Source: Sphagnum magellanicum (lineage: Eukaryota > Streptophyta > Sphagnopsida > Sphagnales > Sphagnaceae). From it: 64,000 bases of DNA. The translations under genes and the position numbers were made by a program. The notes below the pieces were generated by a model, which made no database searches, was not told where the DNA came from, and was given only the letters and a program-made list of their open reading frames with translations. The stretch spans positions 5,579,958 to 5,643,957 of the forward strand of contig CM038913.1 of the NCBI GenBank assembly GCA_021904315.1. The letters are read 5' to 3'. Below are positions 1 to 12,496 of the stretch, piece after piece (within the stretch, counting starts at the first letter, position 1; each line of letters starts with the position of its first letter).

Positions 1-3000
1 AAGATGAATTTCTTAATGATTCCTAGCTTTTGGTAGCCTTTACGAAGAACAATGATGATATATTCCATGCTACATAGTGCAATGGAATGAGCATAGCAAA
101 GTGCCAATGGTTGATTTTAGAATCACTTGTTAAAATGTAGGTTTACACAAATACTTTCAAATGAGTTCTTTGATAGTTTAGAATTAACGATGTCTATTTC
201 TACACAAGGTGTATAAAATACACAAGAAGAGCAGCGGGGGGGAATGCTAGTGTGTGAGTGGTGAACAAGGAATATTATGTTCATAATCAAAAGCAATAAT
301 ATAAGTTTGTACAAGGATGAATGGTGGATGAATGTAGATAGATGAACGAAGCATTGATGACAAATCTTTTGATCTCATTTCTTCCATTTTGGTTCCTTAT
401 GAAAAAATTGATATGGAAAACATGATTTTCTTAGTACACACAACATAAAATTGTTTCAAAAATAAACAAGTAAACAAAAGAGATATTCAAAATCTAAAAC
501 ATTCAACTATGTTAGATTCAAGGCTATGGGCAAAAGAAAACAAAGAACTCTTTCATATTTTTTTAAAAGAATGATTTCATCAACATCACCTACTAGACAA
601 ATCATCACCGTGCATTTATGCCTATTGATCCTCTTCCATATAAAATCTCTCACATAACATGGAGGCCTCCAAGTCCACAAAAACCTTAGCAACATGCAAG
701 AACACATATTTTGCTTTCTAGAAGACATGGTGTAGCCAAAAGAGAAGGTTACTTGGTCTATGAACACCATGATACAACTCAATTGGCAAAAGTTTGCTTA
801 TTGGAACTTCTAGAAAACAAATGGGATTTATCAAAATAAAGAACACATTTCCACCATCTTCCTAAAACTTGAACACTAAAATAATTCTATTCTATGGACG
901 TCAAGGAATGAGAACTCTTTGGTTTCCTTTTCAAGAGCAAACTAGTCCTCTCTATGGCAGTTCATACCTAACAAAACACTTTCCCAACACTTATTATATG
1001 TAAGGACAATGATAGTTATATTCCCACCCACCACATCATTCAAGTTTGGAAGTTGGACAGAGGAGTAAAACACAATTAGACAAAATCAACACAACACATA
1101 CACGTTCTTCCCATTCAACCCAATTTTGTCCTCAATATCCCACTTTCCTTCCAAAGTTCCCACAACAACGTAAGTCCTCTCTTCCAACAATAAATGGTCT
1201 AATTGTTTCCTTCAAAGATTCCCAATGCCCAAACACAATTGAACATGCCACTTAGACCACCCATAAAACCTTTAGATTCTTTCATCATATTCCTTGAATT
1301 TGTCCCTACAATTTACTTTTAATCTTGTATCTTCTCCATTAAAACTCGTAGCACATAACTTTAGAAAAAAATATTGATATCTGCAATGGGGCATTCTTCC
1401 CCAACCACACAAAAAAAGAAATTACCTTACCTACCCACACTAAACTTCAACACTTATGCACTCAACGTGAGTAAAAGAATTAGTTTTTCTTCAAAACTAT
1501 TGAAGTATCAAGCTTGAGCAAACTTTTGCTCCTTATAGTCCAAACTTCAACATTTTCCTACCATCATAAAATCCATTCAGCCAATCCATCACAAAGTTCT
1601 TCAATCCATTTTGAAGAACAAACAACAAAGAAGATAAAGATGTGAACTTGCCAATAAAACAAACAGACTAAGCGTCCACAATTCCTTTGCCTTCACGAAT
1701 GTAAACACCTACACACATAAAACAAAACAAACAAACTACCAATAACTTGAAGACATAATCACCATACTGGTGAATGATCAACACCTCACATCAAGCATTA
1801 GATTAGGGTAGTTTAGTTGACCCCTTTCTACTTTTTCACCTTTCTATTCATTTTAAATCACAATGGTATTGAATGAAGTAATTTGAAAGTCTAATTCAAT
1901 GGGTTACATAATTTTTTTCTACCCAAGGGAAGAGGTATGGGGAGAATGGCGAACTTTTGGGTATGTTGTCAATGATGGACTACAACCCTAGGCTATTCCA
2001 TCAAGTAAAACAAAAATAATAATTCAATGAACATACAAAAGGAAGGATGGAAGAATATTACAATTTATGCAACATTGAATTGTAATAAATCAAGGCTTCC
2101 ACTTACTTATTACAACATGGAAGGAAGTTGGAATTTGCAATTTTCTTTTCAAGAGGTGGATCATCGTTATCCTCATCTCCATTAGTAAAATCATGCATTT
2201 GTGTAAGCATAAGTTCCTTGTGCTTACCACTCGAGAAACCTAAAGGTACATCAATGAAACTAATGTGTGGACATAATTTGTTGTTGTAAATTGATTTCAT
2301 AAGTTTGTATATATTACCACTAACACAACATGTGTCTTTGTATGCCAAGTGTTTTCACTGAATTTCAAATGAATTCACTAATTCCATTGAATAGGACTTA
2401 GTGGGGATGTAGTGAATTCACTAATCCACTAAACAAAGACTAATGAACTACACCCACATTTAGTAATAATGTACCAATGGCTTCTATGGGATTTCATAGA
2501 GTCAACATTATGGTGTGCAACTTAGTTAGACATGGGGATTGGCAAGGATTTAAAACACAAACACATTAATGGCAATGAACAATGAATTTACATTATTACA
2601 TTGTTCATATGTGGATGTAAGTAATGTTGCTTCCTCATTCTATTGCATATTCGAGTACAAGTGTAAACTTCCATTCCACCTATATTGTTCAAACTTATGT
2701 AATTGACCTCTTCGTGTGAATTTCCTTCAAGAGAAGTTTTTTTTAAACAAATAAAATTTAACAAACATTTTTTTTCCATTTTTTAGTTCAAATGATTGCT
2801 TTCCTAAGTAGAAAACAATTAGAGAAATCCAACCATTGAGAAAAAACAACTTAAATTAATGCAAATGGACATCGAATATAAACCAAATATTTCAAATTAA
2901 TTGATTGGTTGAGAATGTTAGGCTTGATAATGATCCTTGATAATGTATCCTATCAATAATGTAATAATGAAAATGTAGTTAACCATTGTTGTTATCATGT

Positions 3001-6000
3001 AAATGACACAAGTAAAAACCTAAAATATGGTTATAAAATTCATTTATATGTGATTCGTCATCTCAAATGCACAAATCCAAAAAATAACTTGCCAACCATG
3101 TACAAATTCCATTTTTCATGTGTGTTCATTCTTTTGAAATCTAAAAGGAATTAGAATCCACCTTCCTAAAATTACCACCTTGCACAGTACTATGGTGCCC
3201 TAGAGACATGAGTAGTGCCCCACCCATATATTGTCATTGAAATTATAAGAACAATTTTGAATTCACTATATTAGCTAAGAGTACAACATAATAAAAAGAG
3301 CCAAAGGTGCCAAGGTTAAAGTCTTTCTCCAAGGATTGCATTTGACATGTGGCATTCATGTGTTGGTCTGTTATTTTATATTTGCATTTTTCATAGACAA
3401 TTTTCAATTGTGTGTTAAATATAAATATTTTTTTATTACATCTTAGTCCTATATCATATATATTATGCATTCATGTTCTTTACCACATAAAATAAACAAT
3501 TTTTTATTAAAGACATTGTCAAATTTCATAATTATTGGGGTCAAAAGCATATTTGGGCCAAAGGAATTTAAATGCATTATAAAAGAAAAAAAATCATTAA
3601 TTTCAAGTTTTTTTTTCTCTTTAACATCAATATTAATATCACCTCCAATTTTGAAAAGAAATGGTGCACATTTGATATAGAGAAAAAACTCATTTGAAAT
3701 ATATATATATAGTCCACATATGTTTTGAATTTGCAAAAAGACTCTTGAAACATCATTAATTTGCACCAAATTTGAAACATTGAAACTTTACAAATAATGG
3801 AGATTATTCCCAAAAACAATTTGATAATCCAATCTATTGTGCTCCCCTTATGATTTTTCAAAAATTCAAAAATCCAGTTTTAAGCATTTTCAATATGCAT
3901 TAAGGCTCCTTTTATTGTGTTTGCACCCCTAATGACTTCAAGGTAAAAAATTGAGAATAATTACTTCCTTTTCCTTCTTTGCCTCCATTATCATCTTTTC
4001 AATGAAAAACTACCACTTCAAGAACTTGTATGAAAAACTTCAACTTTATGTCCATTTGCTTTTCTTGCTAGGCAATCAACATTGAAATAAATGTATCTAA
4101 TCACATAATTAAAAAACGACAATACACATCAATAAATGCAACTAGAAAAAAACTAATATATGTTCAAAATGTTGGTTGCCCAAGCAACATAAAGGTAAAG
4201 AAATATCTAAAATTGTTATTTCAAATATGATCTTAAAGGCAATCTAACCAATAGAATCACACCATCTCCCATGTTGGCTAATATTGGGTTTGTGTGAGGT
4301 CCACAAAATAATAACAATTAATTGAACAAAATTATAGGGACACCACATTGATTGAAAGAACCAACATATTGAATTCATGCCATTGTAATGTAATGTAGCC
4401 CAATAGAAGAACAAAGTACCATGCTACCCACAACGATTCTAAAAACTTATTTGCAAATCATAAATAACTAAGGTTGATTTTTCTTTGTTAATATCTACTT
4501 ATTATAAACTAGAGTAACTAGTCTATTAGTGCCAAGGCATTAGAATCCAAAGTGCCAATTGCAATTTGCATCTAATGCATTCTTGTGAATAACACCAAAT
4601 TTTTTTTAAAAAAACATAGAAATTACACTTAGAACAAAGTTGACACACATGGATTAACAACAAGAAAAAATCACACACTAGCCTTGCAAGCAAGCTCTCA
4701 ATTTGATGCAAAAGGAAATGTTGGAAAGATTAAAAAATCAACTTAGTTTCTTTATTCAAAAGAAGCTCTCATATTGAAACTTGAAAGTCCTTTGGCTACC
4801 ACCCTCAACTCCAAGGCCTCAAATTAGGAACTCTCTCCACTTGTGACCTTCCCCTATACATAAAAACACACGTTTCCTAACAAGTCATCCATATAACTAG
4901 CTACTTGTGCAACTAGTTCCAAGTTGATAGAACATAAAAGCACACACCTTTTGACGAGCCATCCATACAACTAGAAACTTGTGCATCTAGTTCTTGGTTG
5001 ATAGAAAACACATGTCCGAAAACATCACATGTGTAAGAGCATACCGACATGTCAAGAAACATCATAAAGGATGTTATTTCATTCAAATTTAAGTGTCCTT
5101 AACAAACTTACAATTGCTTGTTGTGGGGGCACATATGGATGCAATATGTTATTGTTGATGTATCATAATGGTTCAATTGAATTCGTAATTTAAAAAACTC
5201 ATGTTTATACACATAACTAGTTGTTGTTTGACCCCATACATGCTTGAAAAAACCTAAAATCATATATGCATGTCTACTATTTAAAGCAATAATAAATTTC
5301 TATAACATAAAAGGCAACAACAATACAAACAAATTAATCAACTAAAATGTATTTTCATTATGATTTTTATTGTTAAATCTTCATCAAAGCCTTATTCAAG
5401 TTTTTGAAATAACATCAAATTAATTTTAAAACATTTATATCTCAAAAACGAATATTATATTAAAATTTTCATTTATTTTAAAATTGACGTGTTTTATTTT
5501 AATCAATTTTTGCATAATCTTTCAAATGGGTTTTTAAAGAATCTCATTTTAATAAGATTTAACAAAATTGAAGCTAATTATTTGTATGTTTATCAAACAA
5601 ATTTCATTTAAAAAATTAGTCATATGACTTGTTTTTTACATTTCATAATGATATGAGACCTTCTGATACAATTACCATAAATTACCATAAAATTGAGCAT
5701 GAGAATGTCAAAGAATCAATAAGATGATGACTAGGTCCATCCTAATATGAAAGGATTTTGCCACTTTGTGCTGCAATTTTGTGTTTTAAAACAACTTTTG
5801 TTTTGCCACATTTTGACAATTTCAACATTTTAGAAAAGAAAATTGTTGCTAATTAATGTGAGGCCTTTCTTGGGATGCTCCTTAACTGATGTTAAATCAT
5901 AAAAACTAAATAAAAATATACTAACATCAAGAAGCCAAGGAGACTTTTTAAAATTATTTTGGACTATTAGAATTCTAAAATATTTAGATTGGGGGCTATT

Positions 6001-6200
6001 GGGACCAGTGATTTTATTTTATTTTTTTTAATTTCAATTTTTTGATGTTGTGTCATTGGCTAGCCATCCAGCCCAAGAGGGATTAAGCATTAAATTGGCA
6101 ACAGGTTTTTAGAACATAATTAAATATTTTTAAAAAAATAATTATAAAAATGCTACCAAACTAAAGTCCAAATATTGAGGGAAAAAAAATTCCCCCAAAA
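1..6200. other. AT-rich intergenic region without a supported gene
   Basis: The stretch is very AT-rich, with many homopolymer runs. All open frames are short (60-106 codons), lack splice context and have low-complexity translations; I recognise none. The only local structure I can support is a 74-bp tandem duplication near 4.87 kb, listed separately. Old transposon debris is likely but I cannot assign it to a family. Confidence 0.6.
4867..5015. repeat. 74-bp imperfect tandem duplication
   Basis: Two adjacent copies (about 4867-4940 and 4941-5015) share segments such as CATCCATA-AACTAG, ACTTGTGCA-CTAGTTC and GGTTGATAGAA-like blocks in the same order. They differ by scattered substitutions. 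No coding potential is visible, and no wider array is present. Confidence 0.7.
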
Positions 6201-6507
6201 AATAATCCCGAAATTTGACGATTTAAAAAATCACATCGGTGCGATTCCTTCCGATGGATGAGAACCAAAAGGACGAACGATTGTCATCCATCGATAGATG
6301 ATAGCTGCTACGACGCACGCGCACAAAGCAGTGTCCCAAAATCGTCTTTTAGGGTTTCCTCGACTCTTGTGGAGATCGAGATCGATTGCGCGAGCGAGCG
6401 CAATCTCTATCCACCATCGCTGCGCAGGCGACGAGCGCAACGCACTTGAGAACTACACACCGCTAGCTACCGGCTGATTTGGGTGGGTTTTGTTTACGGC
6501 ACTGCAA

Positions 6508-7848
6508 ATGGCTCATGCAAAGAGATTGCCGGTGGATGCCGTGGCGGCAGCTGCTAGATCTAAACCCAATCTCTTGAGGGAGATTTTCACTGGCTTGGGT
6601 CTCGGTGTATTCTGTGAGTCCAGAATTCTCTGTCTGTCTGTCTCTCTCTGTGTCCCTTCTATCTTTCTTTTGCCAAGTAGTCAGGATTTCATCATCATGT
6701 TTTGTGGTTTATGCTTCAGCTGGCTTTCCACATAATGTTTTTAGTATTCGTGTTTATGTGTGTATGTGTGTGTATGTATGTGTGTTTTGCGTAACATGGA
6801 AATCATCATCCTACACCCTTCTTACTCCTGGACGAAGTGAAATGGCATCATTGGCGGTTTCTAGCATATGTTCTTTTGTTTTGGAGTGAGGTTTTTCTCT
6901 TGTTTTTGGAGTAGTGTACCTGTATATATGTATGTATGGCCAGGAGCTCTCTCTCTCTCTCTTGCCAGTTTTTTTTTTGAGGGCTTTTTTATTTTGTTTT
7001 TTACTAGTGTTTGGTCTTATTCATGGTGCAATAGTAGAAATATTTCAATTGTGTGTCTAATCATAGTAGTGCCTTCTTTTTCATTTTCATTTTTCTTTTC
7101 TTTGTCTTGCCAACCATACTACAAACATGATTTTATAGTAGGAAAAATCTAGAATCTAGACTTGTACGGGTTTTGAATCTAGTATATGAAATGTGAGCAT
7201 GCTCATTGAAAGTGTCAGTAGAGCCAAAGTTTGTGGCAGAATTTTCAAAACACAACTCTTGGTAAAAATTCTCTTGCAAGATTAATCTTCAAAACTTGAT
7301 TCTTGTAAAAGTTCTCTTTCTGCAATATGAGCTTGTTGATAAACTTGTGAATTAGGAAGAGGATGGTGCTGAATGAAGATACTTTGTGTGCAACAAACTT
7401 TGTCTACTTGTGTGTCCTCTCTCTATTTCTTACTCTAATCTACTAGATTCTGTTCTATTTGCAAACGCATTTCAGTTTTCACCGGCACAGTGATTTCTGT
7501 GTAGCTACTGTTGTGAAAAGTTCTTGAACTAGTAATCTTACTCTAAAATGAGGAGTGTGATTGTTGTGTTTCTCACATTTTCTGAATCTTGAAAATCCTA
7601 TTTCCTTGTCAGCTTGTTGAGTCATTTTGGTGCTTGTATTATTATGTGTGACTGGCTCATCCTAGGTGGCACCGACATCCACCATCTGCATAGTTCCAAT
7701 GGGATGCTGATGGGATTGGAGCATTGTGGGCAAACTGTTGTGTGCAGGTGCATCCTTCTGGAAGATGCATCACGTGAATGAACGCCGCAAGACTGAGGAG
7801 TTCTATGCAAAATTGGATGCAGGCGAAATCACAGTTCGTGTTGAGTAA
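6508..7848 (+). CDS. COX5C: Cytochrome c oxidase subunit 5C (COX5C), 2 exons
   Basis: This is a small nuclear-encoded subunit of plant mitochondrial complex IV, located in the inner membrane. Coding exons are 6508-6613 and 7748-7848. The intron of 1,134 bp begins GTGAGT, ends TGTGCAG and is in phase 1. The product is 68 aa, near the usual 63-64. The N-terminal half has the LLREIFTGLGLGVF stretch, which corresponds to the family's VKELFIGLALGLAAG. Exon 2 gives FWKMHHVNERRKTEEFY, matching the family signature LWKMHHWNEQRKTRTFY, and ends with an acidic tail and TAA. One short hydrophobic segment (about residues 27-40) would cross the membrane. The ATG at 6508 was chosen because the family starts MA-H-K; the frame stays open a few codons upstream without another ATG. 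A GC-rich, gene-like leader lies at 6220-6500. Confidence 0.92.
6943..6963. repeat. CT microsatellite in the COX5C intron
   Basis: About nine CT units sit inside the COX5C intron. A TGTGTATG-rich simple repeat also lies in the intron near 6752-6785. Confidence 0.8.
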
Positions 7849-9241
7849 AGAGGACTATGTAAAGTTTTCATTGGTATGAAATCAAGAATATTTTAGTCTC
7901 TTGTTTCTTGTGCAATATTTGTGTTCAATTGATAGCCTGATTTAAACACATATTATGGCAGGCAAACTCATTTCCAAAGTTGCAGGTTTTGCAGAACTTT
8001 TCAAGCCCCTCCAGAATTCATGTTTGAGCCTGATTGTTGATTATTGCCCTCTTTTTTCCTTCTCTACATTAACCAGCATTTGTGGCATATGCAGGTGGTC
8101 TTTCAGTTCGGGGACACATTCTAGACACAACGAAATAGGTTTTGCAGAGGGATGGTCCATTTTTGGACTCTTCTTTACTCAGAAATGTGGTGGGTATGAT
8201 GGATTTAATATCCCAGATTAACTGTTCTACATGGTGCAAGGAAGAGTGTCCATACTTAGGGGGGAAGGGTTAAGACTGGCAATCTTTGGGATGATTTCTG
8301 CTTGAATAATGAAGGTAAATAAAGCATTTTGTCTTTACTTTTGGATATGTGTTTTGTAACTTGAATCCAACTGTGCTGAAATGGGGGTGAAATCGACCTT
8401 GTCTGCACTCTCTAATCTGTGTAGCCATTTCATTGCTACAGTACAAAGTGGAATGTAACCCTGGTGTCAGAGATGACATGGTCCTCTTAATAAAATGGTT
8501 GTGCAAAAACCATTCTCTTTGTACAGTCTATTGCTGCTCTAGAAAGGCAAATTTTGTGAAAGAAGGTGCAAGACCCGTCTGCTTCTTTTGAAGCAAAAAA
8601 GAGCTCACGACTGCATGATGATCTGTAAACCCATTCGCTTATCTTTGAAGGTTTCAGCATGCTCATTCTGAATATGGTTGTCCATGGCCATGTTCCTGTC
8701 GTCCTTGTATGCAGCAATTTCTTTCTTCCTTCTGTCAGGGGACTGCTAACATGCTGCTACTACTGGCAACCTTTTCATGAGAGTTTATCAATAAAAGTCT
8801 ATGTCTCTAACATGTGGCACTAATTTTTAAGCTCATTCAAAATGCCTGAAATATGTTAAGGTTGAGGCGATCTTTTACAGATGAGGCAAACAATGTTCAA
8901 CCCATAAGATTAAATGTAGCAGCAGACCATGTTATATATGATACCGGAACTAGTTTAAATAAGAAGGGACAATAGTGGAAGGATATTTCAAGTTAATTTA
9001 GTTGGGATCTAGCAATCAATCTTTCAGCTCACCTCTTGGGTTCTGCATTGAGTTGTAGAGCGTCTAATTTTCTGAGTCCAGGAGGCACTTTCAATGTTGG
9101 AATTCTCAAAATGTTTTCCACTTGGAAGATGAACCTTGTGAATACGCAGTTGAAACATTCTCCGTATCTCCTCCTCAGTCTTGTTGTACATTGGTATGTC
9201 TGTTGTCAAAAGATTGTTGTTGTAGTAGGTGGAATGGTTGG
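7849..9241. other. COX5C 3' region and intergenic DNA
   Basis: This is moderately complex, less AT-rich DNA than the deserts, so it probably includes the COX5C 3' UTR. Short ORFs on both strands (up to 88 codons) match nothing I know. No second gene could be supported. Confidence 0.5.
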
Positions 9242-9249
9242 GTCATAAC
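9242..9249. repeat. Left 8-bp target-site duplication of the hAT element
   Basis: GTCATAAC directly precedes the left terminal inverted repeat. It pairs with GTTATAAC at 12489-12496, with one mismatch. Confidence 0.8.
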
Positions 9250-12200
9250 CAATGTTGGGCGGGTATCAGATTTTTTGATACCCGTCAGATCCAATTTTCA
9301 CAAAATAGCTCACAAAAGGTTTTGGTTCTCACTTTAAATAAAAAATAAAAAAATACACGCCGGATTTGGGTATCAATTTTTTTTAAAAAAATGTTTCTCA
9401 CAATGTCAATTCTCACTTGACGATTCTCACAAATTGGTTATTAGTTTACATTTTTTCAAATTAAAAAATCATAACTAAAATTACAAAGAAATTATTTTTT
9501 TATTCTTAAAAATGAAAATTCGCATGTATTGTTACAAAACAATTCCTAAGAAATAACCAACAATTTATTTATACAATTTTCATACTTCAACAACTTCATC
9601 CTTTTCAAAGTCACCTTCAATTTTTCTAACTCCTCTTCTAAATCTATATCCCTCTTAAGGAATCATATTAAGTAAGATGGACATTTATATCCTACTCTAA
9701 GGTCATGAAGCCAATTTTTGTTGACAAATATCAACTTTTTTAAAATTTCAATTTGTAAATGACATTTTTAAGATTAGCAAGTATTCCAATCAACAAATCT
9801 TTTTTTCTATTTCAATATATGATCCAACAATGCCCAAAATTTAACGAACTAAAAAACTAACAATAGGGAACAATGCTTCATGTTTTTCCTACCATTGAAA
9901 AGGACATTTGATGTTTTTGACATCCAATTGGTACCATTTAAAAATCAATCATTCTCTCTTGACAAGCTTTTTTGTTGCTTGTACTTGTACTTTGTTCAAA
10001 AATGTGCAAACTACAATCCTAATCAAAACATTTTGGTTAACATAATTTCTATCTAACCTTATCAAAGGGTGCAAATGTTCATGACATTTGACCAACATAG
10101 GATATAAAGACTTCTTGTCATATTCCTCAACAAAACTAACATTTTGATCTCATTCAACAAATGAAGATATTATATGAAAGTTTTTAAACCTTGGGTCTAA
10201 CATCAAAGAAATCATATTATGAGATTTTTTGTTTTTATATTTCATTAAAAATGAAAGGAAAGAATCCAACACACCACAAACCTCCCTTCTAATGTTAGAA
10301 GCCATCAAAGCCAACGCATTAGCAATAATTGAATCATCATCAATTAGGGTTTTCAATGAAAAAAAAACTTGATTTTCTTCCTTAAGTCTTAAATTCATGG
10401 AATTGCATAGTGTAATGCATCATTAAGTAAGCAATATCCATGTGATTGGTTAAGAACACATGTAAAGACAATTGGAAAAAGAAAATCCATAATAATATGA
10501 AAGATTTGTCTAGTCAAAAATGGAAGCACTTGACCAATAACCTTCATAACAATTTGTTTGTTGTAATAGAGAACATAATGGAAACATATTTCAAAATTTC
10601 GAGAACCTTTCCTTTATTATGCCATATTAATGTGCCTTTGAAAAAGCATGCCTGAAACAAGTTCCCTAGAAGTTTTCTTCCAACCCAAAATATTTACAAC
10701 TTACAATAGATTTCAATGTAATAATCATGGTATTGAAATTAAAACCTTCATTTTTTACATAGGTAACAATTTTTTTTCCTTACATCATACTTATCCAACA
10801 AATTTGTCAAATTTTTAACCAATGTTTGTCATGTAGTTTTTGTGACCTCAAACAAGCCAATAGTTTTGGTTGTTAATCGTTCCCCAAAACATTAATGACT
10901 ACTATAAACACATCATAAGCTCTTTTGGACACCTAAAGATCAAAACTAGCAATTGCAAAATGACATTCTACTAATGTAGGAAGAACATACAAATGGCTTG
11001 TTTTCTCCATTAGCCTTGGTAATATTTTTTATGTAAATTGTTTTTGGAAAGGAAATTTAATTTTGGACATAATTACAGAACCAAACGTTTTAGCCAAGTA
11101 TTTTCCATAAACTAAATTAGTAAATTCTTTTTGACAATCAAAAGACCAAGGTTCTTAAGATGCCACATCTTCCTTTTGGAAAGACTCTTTCACAACAATA
11201 AAAAAAAATTGAATTTGACCTTCATTAAATTTTTATTTTTTTTGCAAATTGTCTTTCTTATGTTTGCTTCAATCAATTGTTCATTTTTTCAAAAAAATTC
11301 ACAATAATAGTATGATCTATATTCACATTTTTTTAAGAAAAATTATTCCATTTGTTTTGCAATAAAAAATTAATCCTTTTCTTACTTGTGTTTTTGGATT
11401 GCAATTATCATATTTTTATAACAAAATATATAATGCATGATTTGTGCATTTTCAAGATCAATTTCCCTATTGTCATTTACACAATAAAAGCCCCAACATA
11501 AAGACGCTCTTCCATGAAGTTTATAAAATTTTCTTTGAACATGTAGCTTTTTAAGGTTCATGTCTTCATTAATTCTTCACTTTTCATTTCTTCACTTTTG
11601 CTTACTTTAGTTTGCACACTAAAATTCTCTTCAAATTTGTCTTCCATAATTACATCATTCATGCATATTTTAATTGTTTCATCATTAAGGCTTATTCTAT
11701 TTTCATCTTTAGAAGACTCATATGTTGACAATTTTCAAAAAAATATGCCCAAAGCTAATAGAAAAAACAAATATTCTATACCAAAGAACTCATTTTTTAC
11801 AATGAGCAAATGAGAAACTACTTACAAACAAAGGAAAACATTTACAAACAAAGTGAATAAAGGTTTAAGAAATGGGGCTTAGGATTTAAAATTAGTATTG
11901 AAGTTTAGAAATGGGGTTCAACATTTTAAAAATTAATCAATAAATCACTTTTCTTTCTTCTCATCAGATGAAAAAAACAAGTATTAAAGGAAGGTAATCG
12001 TTTAATTAAAAATATTGTTTGATATTAAAATCTTGCAAACTAACCAGCTATATATATATTAGAAAGAAACACAGAAAGAAACCAGAACGAAAAATCCAAA
12101 ATTTACAAAATAAAAGAAAATTAAAATTAAAATTAAAAAAAAATTAAAATGAAAAATTGAAGGGAGAGAAAACAATATGAAAAATTTTAAAAATGAACAC

Positions 12201-12488
12201 AAGATGTCGAAAATTGAACACTTGCAACACAAACAAGAATCCAACACAAGAACAAGGGAAAATGGCTCAAGTTACTTTTTATTCACAACATTTAGGGTTT
12301 AGGAAGATGAGGCAGCAGTTGGAAAACGGTGGCCCCTTCAAAATCTAAACCTAAACCCTAATTTCAACCAATAACCTAAGGTACACAACATACTCAGGTC
12401 AACCCCTTCAGTCAGTGATACCCTGAGAGTTTCAGATAAGGATACCCATTTGATACCCAAGGGTATTTTTGATACCCACCCAACATTA
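9250..12488 (-). mobile_element. hAT-superfamily DNA transposon, about 3.2 kb, inactive
   Basis: The left end reads CAATGTTGGGCGGGTATC. The right end, reverse-complemented, reads TAATGTTGGGTGGGTATC, so the terminal inverted repeats match at 16 of 18 positions. The flanks are GTCATAAC (9242-9249) and GTTATAAC (12489-12496), an 8-bp target duplication with one mismatch. Eight-bp duplications and (C/T)AA(T)G-type termini are typical of hAT elements. Inside, the minus strand carries a decayed hAT transposase (about 9.6-11.4 kb). GATACCC/GGGTATC motifs cluster next to both ends. A 360-bp relative lies at 48.6 kb. The element sits between the COX5C 3' region and the 3' end of the TBL gene. Superfamily assignment is firm; activity is excluded by nonsense and frameshift mutations. 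Confidence 0.9.
9600..11400 (-). pseudogene. Decayed hAT transposase
   Basis: Minus-strand translation near 10,890-10,980 reads PTLVECHFAIASFDL, stop, VSKRAYDVF and, shortly after, INVLGND, stop, QPK. Both stops (TAG, TAA) sit where a Trp fits the surrounding sequence. Further downstream, an open segment at 10150-10398 (83 codons) contains ANALALMASNIRREVCGVLDSF and the hAT-typical LDPRFK block. An acidic segment near 9.6 kb may be the C-terminal end. The frame is interrupted by several stops and shifts, so no functional transposase is encoded. The longer plus-strand ORFs in the region (such as 10446-10655 and 11598-11813) are shadows of this gene. Confidence 0.82.
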
Positions 12489-12496
12489 GTTATAAC
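12489..12496. repeat. Right 8-bp target-site duplication of the hAT element
   Basis: GTTATAAC directly follows the right terminal inverted repeat and matches the left flank at 7 of 8 bases. Confidence 0.8.

Noticed and set aside
7955..8221. 88-codon ORF after COX5C
   Set aside because: No family match; it falls in the likely COX5C 3' UTR, whose TAA at 7846 fits the family C-terminus.
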